A stretch of DNA of 9,033 bases from Candidatus Poseidoniales archaeon (GTDB lineage Archaea; Thermoplasmatota; Poseidoniia; Poseidoniales; Poseidoniaceae), in the NCBI GenBank assembly GCA_012270265.1, contig JAAXIR010000035.1:1-9033 (forward strand), in the 5' to 3' direction. The translations under genes were made by a program, and so were the position numbers. The notes beneath the pieces were generated by a model. That model did not search any database. It was not told where the DNA came from and saw only the letters and a program-made list of their open reading frames with translations. This document shows, piece after piece, positions 4,896 through 9,033 of the stretch. Position 1 is the stretch's first letter. Every line of letters begins with the position of its first letter.

Positions 4896-7232
4896 TCATG
4901 CCTTCGCAGGATTTACTCGATTCAATTCCAAATGATGAATCCGTAAGCCAGTTGAATCAACGATGTGTGAACTTCGTCCAGAAAATCCGAGAGGGTTGAT
5001 CCAAGATGAGCCATCCGAATTCAATTCGAATTCAACATGAAGTCGCTGATCGAGTTGGACATTCTGACACGCCATGTTCCAACCTCCGGACTTCTCGAAG
5101 CTCAAGGATTGACCGTTATACCTGATCGAATAGTCTTCAAACGAACCAATTTGTTCATACACAATACAGACCTTGTACAGCCCTTGCAGACTCGTTTGAT
5201 TCACGACTTCATTCCAAACAAAGATTCCTTTTTGAATTAGAACAATACGATCATCACCTCGCTCGAGTGGATCATTGAAACGGTGGTTGCGCCAAGGATC
5301 TTCCTCCAATGCACATCCCTTCATTGTGATGCATTCATCTTGGCTCATGACGACAGCGGAGGTAACCCTGGAGGGCGATGGTTCATTCCATAGTTTCCAA
5401 TATCGTGCTCCAGAAAAATCCTGCTCCATGCTCCAATAGGGTGATGGGCCCAAAGTCAATGCAATCGTTCCGATTGGGCTTGAGACTGCGTAACCAATAC
5501 CGAGTTGATTCAAGGTTTCGATATCATCCATGCGAATGGCTGTTGTTGCCGCACCCTGTATGGAATCATCCAAAGTTAGAAGCCCGAGTGTTGGAATGCT
5601 TGTGGTTTGAATTGATGCATCGAAGGCGTAGCTGTGTCCCCAATGTACGTTTTCAGAATACACGAACTTGTCGGGTGGATGGTTCATCAGATACGTTCGA
5701 AGCTCAGCATCGCCCGATGTTGTTGCGTGAAGTTCCTCATGGCTTGACAAGTTGGTCAACAAACCAACGCTCATCATCGATCCGATGACGAGCATGACGA
5801 GAAAAATCGAGCTGTATAACGGTCGAATGAACGGGTCCATTTCCAATCCGAACCATGCTTTTTCGTCATCGACGGTTGTCAACGAGGTCGATCGACTCGC
5901 AAGTAACCCTACAATCACTGCGAGGGGGACATGATAGGCATGCAATGCCATCGAATAGAGCGTGTAAGATAGGAGGCTGAGAACCTGGATGTTCGCCAAT
6001 CCTTCGATGAGATGTACGAATGAAAGAAGCCACAATGCTAGGAACCAGAGAGAGAGCAGTTGGATTTCGAGACTCCTGCGTCCCATGAAAATCGCTACAC
6101 TCGCAAAAAACATCAGCGGTCCATTGAACATGAGCATAGGTTTTCCGCCTTGCCATCCATATTCTGCAAAGACTGGCTCACTCAGCATGCGTGGTGCGAA
6201 ATAGATGAGGGCGATGACGAACATCGAGGTGACAATGAGAATCGACGTAAGGAAGATCGGCTTTTGTTGGGATTGTTCATCATCGGACAATCGTTCACGA
6301 GTAAGGAGGCTGGCAACAAGCAACGCAGCGAGGTAGATCGCTCCAGTTGGGTGGATAAGAACGGTGCAAATTGAGAGGAATACAAAAGCGAGCAGATGAT
6401 ACCTGAGTGATTGCTGAATTGGTCGTAGGACAATCATCAATCCAACAATCAATCCCAATTGACTCGCTACGGTAGGGTAGCCCGAATCAAACACTTTTGC
6501 AAACAAAGCGAAGGATGAACCCATGGCTAGAACGCTTGAAGCACCTGCGCCGAGTCGATCCATGCTTCCCCAAATCCCGAGAAGGAGGGCAAAGAGGGAA
6601 AGATGGCCCAAAACGAGAATGGATTGTTCAATCGAAGATCCTGTCACACTGACAATCCAGGCGAGAATGGTTGGAAACGCAGGAGGATATGTCCACAATC
6701 CTGTGTTCGGTGATGGAACCTCGAACGTGCCAGATTGGGCAACATGGCTTGCAAGTGTGCTAAATCCAATCCAATCAACACCAAATGGGCGGTCAAACAT
6801 GATGATCGGAACCAATGTAAGGAGACAAAAGCACGCCGCTGCAATCTGCAGCAATGGGTTCCGGTTACTTTGGAACCACTGTTGCGCAGCAACTTCCTGT
6901 TCAATTTCAGGCTCAGATTCACTAAGAACGAGGCCATGGATTGCTGCTTCCATCTTTTGCCATTGCGTGTATGTGGTTCGTTCGACGTGTACTTTGCGGA
7001 ACAAAAAAGCAATCGATAAAGCGTTGAGAAGAACGAGTGCAATGGTCAAATTCGTTACGCTCCATGCTTGAATGACAAACAATAACCCTGATGTTCCATA
7101 CATGGTTAAAAGCCCAATTGGGAAACACAACAATGCCTTTCGGAAGGTATCCGCAGAAGCATCGAGGATACGCAACAAGGCAAGGCCGGGGGCAATGGTC
7201 GGTAGGAGAACTGCAAGCACAACCTCCCACAT
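4896..7232 (-). CDS. Polytopic membrane protein, GT-C glycosyltransferase-like
   Basis: A 778-residue integral membrane protein, not matched to a named enzyme. About 13-14 hydrophobic helices occupy residues 1 to about 494, starting directly at the N-terminus (WEVVLAVLLPTIAPGLALL). Residues about 500-778 form a soluble domain, likely outside the cell, with four cysteines (DECITMKGCALEE, VCIVYEQ, MACQNV) that could form disulfides. The loop after the fourth helix contains DRPFGVDWIGF, followed by GLWTYPPAFPTILAW. An acidic residue in an early outer loop followed by a YPP-type motif is typical of GT-C-fold enzymes and relatives such as DUF6541, which use lipid-linked sugars. Co-transcription with a DPM1-like enzyme supports that, but the function is inferred. 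ATG 7232 is chosen because it begins right before the first helix; an in-frame TTG at 7250 adds six residues. Its start lies in an inverted repeat. Confidence 0.8.
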   Translation of the reverse strand: MWEVVLAVLLPTIAPGLALLRILDASADTFRKALLCFPIGLLTMYGTSGLLFVIQAWSVTNLTIALVLLNALSIAFLFRKVHVERTTYTQWQKMEAAIHGLVLSESEPEIEQEVAAQQWFQSNRNPLLQIAAACFCLLTLVPIIMFDRPFGVDWIGFSTLASHVAQSGTFEVPSPNTGLWTYPPAFPTILAWIVSVTGSSIEQSILVLGHLSLFALLLGIWGSMDRLGAGASSVLAMGSSFALFAKVFDSGYPTVASQLGLIVGLMIVLRPIQQSLRYHLLAFVFLSICTVLIHPTGAIYLAALLVASLLTRERLSDDEQSQQKPIFLTSILIVTSMFVIALIYFAPRMLSEPVFAEYGWQGGKPMLMFNGPLMFFASVAIFMGRRSLEIQLLSLWFLALWLLSFVHLIEGLANIQVLSLLSYTLYSMALHAYHVPLAVIVGLLASRSTSLTTVDDEKAWFGLEMDPFIRPLYSSIFLVMLVIGSMMSVGLLTNLSSHEELHATTSGDAELRTYLMNHPPDKFVYSENVHWGHSYAFDASIQTTSIPTLGLLTLDDSIQGAATTAIRMDDIETLNQLGIGYAVSSPIGTIALTLGPSPYWSMEQDFSGARYWKLWNEPSPSRVTSAVVMSQDECITMKGCALEEDPWRNHRFNDPLERGDDRIVLIQKGIFVWNEVVNQTSLQGLYKVCIVYEQIGSFEDYSIRYNGQSLSFEKSGGWNMACQNVQLDQRLHVEFELNSDGSSWINPLGFSGRSSHIVDSTGLRIHHLELNRVNPAKA

Positions 7233-7254
7233 GCTTGAGTGCTGGTTCAAGCAT
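7231..7254. repeat. Inverted repeat over the start of the membrane protein gene
   Basis: ATGCTTGA at 7231-7238 and TCAAGCAT at 7247-7254 are exact reverse complements separated by eight bases. In the minus-strand transcript this could form an 8-bp stem with an 8-base loop, ending at the proposed ATG at 7232 and containing the alternative TTG at 7250. It could also be a protein-binding site. Function is inferred. Confidence 0.55.
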
Positions 7255-7261
7255 CACATCA

Positions 7262-7277
7262 AGTTCATGCATGAACT
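7262..7277. promoter_or_regulatory. Perfect 16-bp palindrome, candidate operator
   Basis: AGTTCATGCATGAACT is its own reverse complement over all 16 bases. It lies in the 72-base spacer between the divergent membrane protein gene and the M23 peptidase gene, about 30 bases from each start, where a dimeric regulator could act on both. No regulator gene is in the window, so the role is inference. Confidence 0.5.
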
Positions 7278-7304
7278 CTTAGAGGAGAATCCCTTCTTAC
7301 GCTC

Positions 7305-7919
7305 ATGTGGGGTTGCCCAGACAGAGCAGGAAGTGGAGAGAATACGTTTCATCCAATCGTTCTTCTTCCTGACGAATACTGGGTCCTAAATCTTCAGAAA
7401 CCACAAACGACGTGGAATCAACAGTACGAATATACAGTCGGTCGATACGATGAAGATCGACGAGGAATGTACACGCAAGACCTGTTTGGTGGTGAGCGAA
7501 CCATTCACGTTGGCCTTGATATTGGAGGTCCTGCACAAACACCGATTTTTGCGTTTGAGGATGGAAGGATTCACAGTTTTGCAGACAACGATGAGGATGG
7601 ATCCTACGGTCCGACCATCATCACAGAACACTTGATTGAGATTGATGATGAACAGCAAAGCATCTGGGTTCTTCACGGTCACTTGTCACGTGAATCGTTG
7701 AACGGATTGGTTGCAGGCGCCCCCATCTCGAAAGGCGATGCGATTGGGAAGATGGGTGAAGAATACGAAAACGGAGGATGGCCTCCGCACGTCCACATAC
7801 AGTTGTCTATGGTTGAACCGACAGAACCAGATTTGCAAGGCGTTGTCTCGCCTGAGCATCGCGATGATGCTCTCAAGCGTTATCCTGACCCACGGAACAT
7901 TCTCGGGTTACTCTATTGA
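7305..7919 (+). CDS. M23 (LytM-type) metallopeptidase-domain protein, cytosolic
   Basis: A 204-residue protein with one M23 fold. All zinc-site motifs are present: HVGLD (His68 and Asp72), HGH (124-126) and HVH (162-164), inside the family framework ERTIHVGLDIGG, TPIFAFEDGRIHSF, YGPTIITEH, PISKGDAIGKMGE and GGWPPHVHIQLS. The ending YPDPRNILGLLY and the GRYDEDRRGMYT segment match a subfamily also found as a middle domain in proteins fused to class III aminotransferases and aminoglycoside phosphotransferases. It lacks a signal peptide and membrane anchor, so it is probably cytosolic, unlike murein hydrolases. The substrate is unknown; a peptidoglycan role is unlikely in an archaeon. ATG 7305 is the only ATG before the conserved region. 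A strong AGAGGAG lies at 7281-7287, rather far (17 bases) upstream. It is divergent from the membrane protein gene, and its 3' end overlaps that of the isomerase gene by 12 bases. Confidence 0.86.
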   Translation: MWGCPDRAGSGENTFHPIVLLPDEYWVLNLQKPQTTWNQQYEYTVGRYDEDRRGMYTQDLFGGERTIHVGLDIGGPAQTPIFAFEDGRIHSFADNDEDGSYGPTIITEHLIEIDDEQQSIWVLHGHLSRESLNGLVAGAPISKGDAIGKMGEEYENGGWPPHVHIQLSMVEPTEPDLQGVVSPEHRDDALKRYPDPRNILGLLY

Positions 7920-9008
7920 TGCATCATCAGAAAGATACCCTTTCAGAGCTTGGATGGGACGAATCGCTGCTGGATCTTTGCCATGTAGCAATGCAAGAGC
8001 GATGGTGAGCCAATCCATGACGATGCAGTGATGAAGAAGCACTTCCAACAATGAAGTTCCCTCTCCATGAATTCTCCATGCGAAATCCGTGGGTGTATGT
8101 TCAATCATCCAATCGACTCGACGGCGTACGCGTGGATGCATTCCATCCCATGTAAGAATCAATATCGCTTGATTTTCACGAGCAGGATCGGCATCATCCG
8201 AGACGCCTCCCCACGCGACAATTTCGTTGTGATTCATTTCTGGAACAACTCCAATTCGAGCGAAGCGACCTGAATTTTCATTCAATTGATTCTTGCATCG
8301 TACCAAGGCTGGTTGCATTTCTGTCGGTCCAAGCAATGCAATCGGATGTTCTCGAAGAGCCATCGCCAAGTCGAGCAATGGGGTGCCCGATGCATTACGG
8401 AAATCGTTTGCTTGACAAGCATATTCCAAACGAACAAGCATGGCTTCTCGCTCATCGTCCGCTTGTGGAGGAATCAATCCCAGATGTTCCATCAGTGCGA
8501 GTTGACGTGAAAACAAGTGGCCAAAGGCGGTACGTGGAGGTTGCCCACTGATCGATGGAATGAGGTGACAATTCTCATGCAACTCGCAAAGTCCTGCCAG
8601 AACACCGCCTGTTGCGATGACGATAACGGTAGCGCCTTGTTTGAGAGCAGACTCCGTTGCAGCAATCGTTTCTTCGGTGTTTCCACTGTGGGAAGTGGCC
8701 AGAATCAGCCATTCAGGCGTCCACCACGATGGCAATTGGTAGCCTCTGTGAACAATGAACGGCTTTGAACCTGAAGCATCAGCAATTCGTGCCAAGAAAT
8801 CGCCCCCAGCAGCCGATCCACCCATTCCGAAGCAGAGTATGCCATTCCAATCATTGGATTTGAGTTGTTGAAGCCATGGTAGGTGTTTCTCATCAACTGT
8901 TGAGAAGCCACGTTCAAGATCGGAAACAAACGACTGGGTAAATCCAATCATACCTTCTGAATCCAATTGTTGAGACAGGTCGTCGATGCTGCGCGTCTCC
9001 TCGGCCAT
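7908..9008 (-). CDS. Bifunctional phosphoglucose/phosphomannose isomerase
   Basis: Interconverts glucose-6-phosphate, fructose-6-phosphate and mannose-6-phosphate, linking glycolysis or gluconeogenesis to mannose donor synthesis; cytosolic. The 366 residues carry two SIS domains. Landmarks of the archaeal/crenarchaeal PGI/PMI family are visible: FGMGGSAAGGDFL (60-72), TSHSGNTEET (105-114) for phosphate binding, QPPRTAFG (156-163) with the active-site Arg, NENSGRFA (243-250) with the catalytic Glu, PEMNHNEIVAW (256-266) with the catalytic His, and DPAAIRPIQALKGYL (345-359) with the terminal Lys. The length is somewhat above the roughly 300-330 residues usual for the family. ATG 9008 is only 25 bases from the window edge; no clear Shine-Dalgarno is seen. 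The tail overlaps the convergent M23 gene. Its product mannose-6-phosphate could feed the nearby glycosyltransferase module, a link inferred from proximity. Confidence 0.92.
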   Translation of the reverse strand: MAEETRSIDDLSQQLDSEGMIGFTQSFVSDLERGFSTVDEKHLPWLQQLKSNDWNGILCFGMGGSAAGGDFLARIADASGSKPFIVHRGYQLPSWWTPEWLILATSHSGNTEETIAATESALKQGATVIVIATGGVLAGLCELHENCHLIPSISGQPPRTAFGHLFSRQLALMEHLGLIPPQADDEREAMLVRLEYACQANDFRNASGTPLLDLAMALREHPIALLGPTEMQPALVRCKNQLNENSGRFARIGVVPEMNHNEIVAWGGVSDDADPARENQAILILTWDGMHPRVRRRVDWMIEHTPTDFAWRIHGEGTSLLEVLLHHCIVMDWLTIALALLHGKDPAAIRPIQALKGYLSDDASIE

Positions 9009-9033
9009 GGATCTATGGAAGGTTTGACCTTCA

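Noticed and set aside
6523..7071. Plus-strand open frame of 182 codons
   Set aside because: Antisense to the membrane helices of the GT-C-like gene, no recognisable motif or ribosome site.

Overview
The window looks like a piece of a planktonic archaeal genome, probably a marine Euryarchaeota relative such as Marine Group II / Poseidoniales. This is inferred from gene content: an exosome Csl4 N-terminus, a METTL5-type methylase, an archaeal-type aspartate-semialdehyde dehydrogenase, a bifunctional phosphoglucose/phosphomannose isomerase and a small zinc-ribbon protein. Genes are tightly packed, some leaders are very short, and translation uses the standard code: TGA is the normal stop of many genes here and TGG encodes Trp. 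No tRNA, rRNA, CRISPR array or insertion sequence was seen, and no gene-free stretch exceeds 300 bases.

Layout. From 3323 down to 1 runs a minus-strand block: asd (aspartate-semialdehyde dehydrogenase), an unrecognised 353-residue protein with an acidic Pro/Glu/Ala-rich middle, a 79-residue zinc-ribbon protein with a Gln-rich tail, a METTL5-like RNA/DNA adenine methylase frame broken by two in-frame TGA codons, and the start of csl4, cut by the window edge. From 3415 to 4149 lies a two-gene plus-strand island: sodN (nickel superoxide dismutase with the HCxxPCxxY nickel hook behind a short propeptide) and sodX (a compact S26-type Ser/Lys protease that should remove that propeptide). From 7232 down to 4126 are two minus-strand genes, a large GT-C-like polytopic membrane protein and a DPM1-like family 2 glycosyltransferase. 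At 7305-7919 is a plus-strand M23/LytM-type metallopeptidase without signal peptide. At 9008-7908 on the minus strand is the bifunctional phosphoglucose/phosphomannose isomerase.

How the genes may work together. sodN and sodX form a substrate and maturase pair for superoxide detoxification. The isomerase can supply mannose-6-phosphate, the GT2 enzyme resembles polyprenyl-phosphate sugar synthases, and the membrane protein has the layout of enzymes that use lipid-linked sugars outside the membrane, so the right half may be a surface glycosylation neighbourhood (inference). Csl4 and the methylase frame belong to RNA metabolism.

The most unusual points are the two TGA codons in an otherwise well-preserved methylase frame, the Ni-SOD/maturase island in an archaeal context with an altered nickel hook and extra cysteines, a complete M23 metal site in a probable archaeon that should lack murein, and a perfect 16-bp palindrome next to an 8-bp-arm inverted repeat in the short divergent spacer at 7233-7304.
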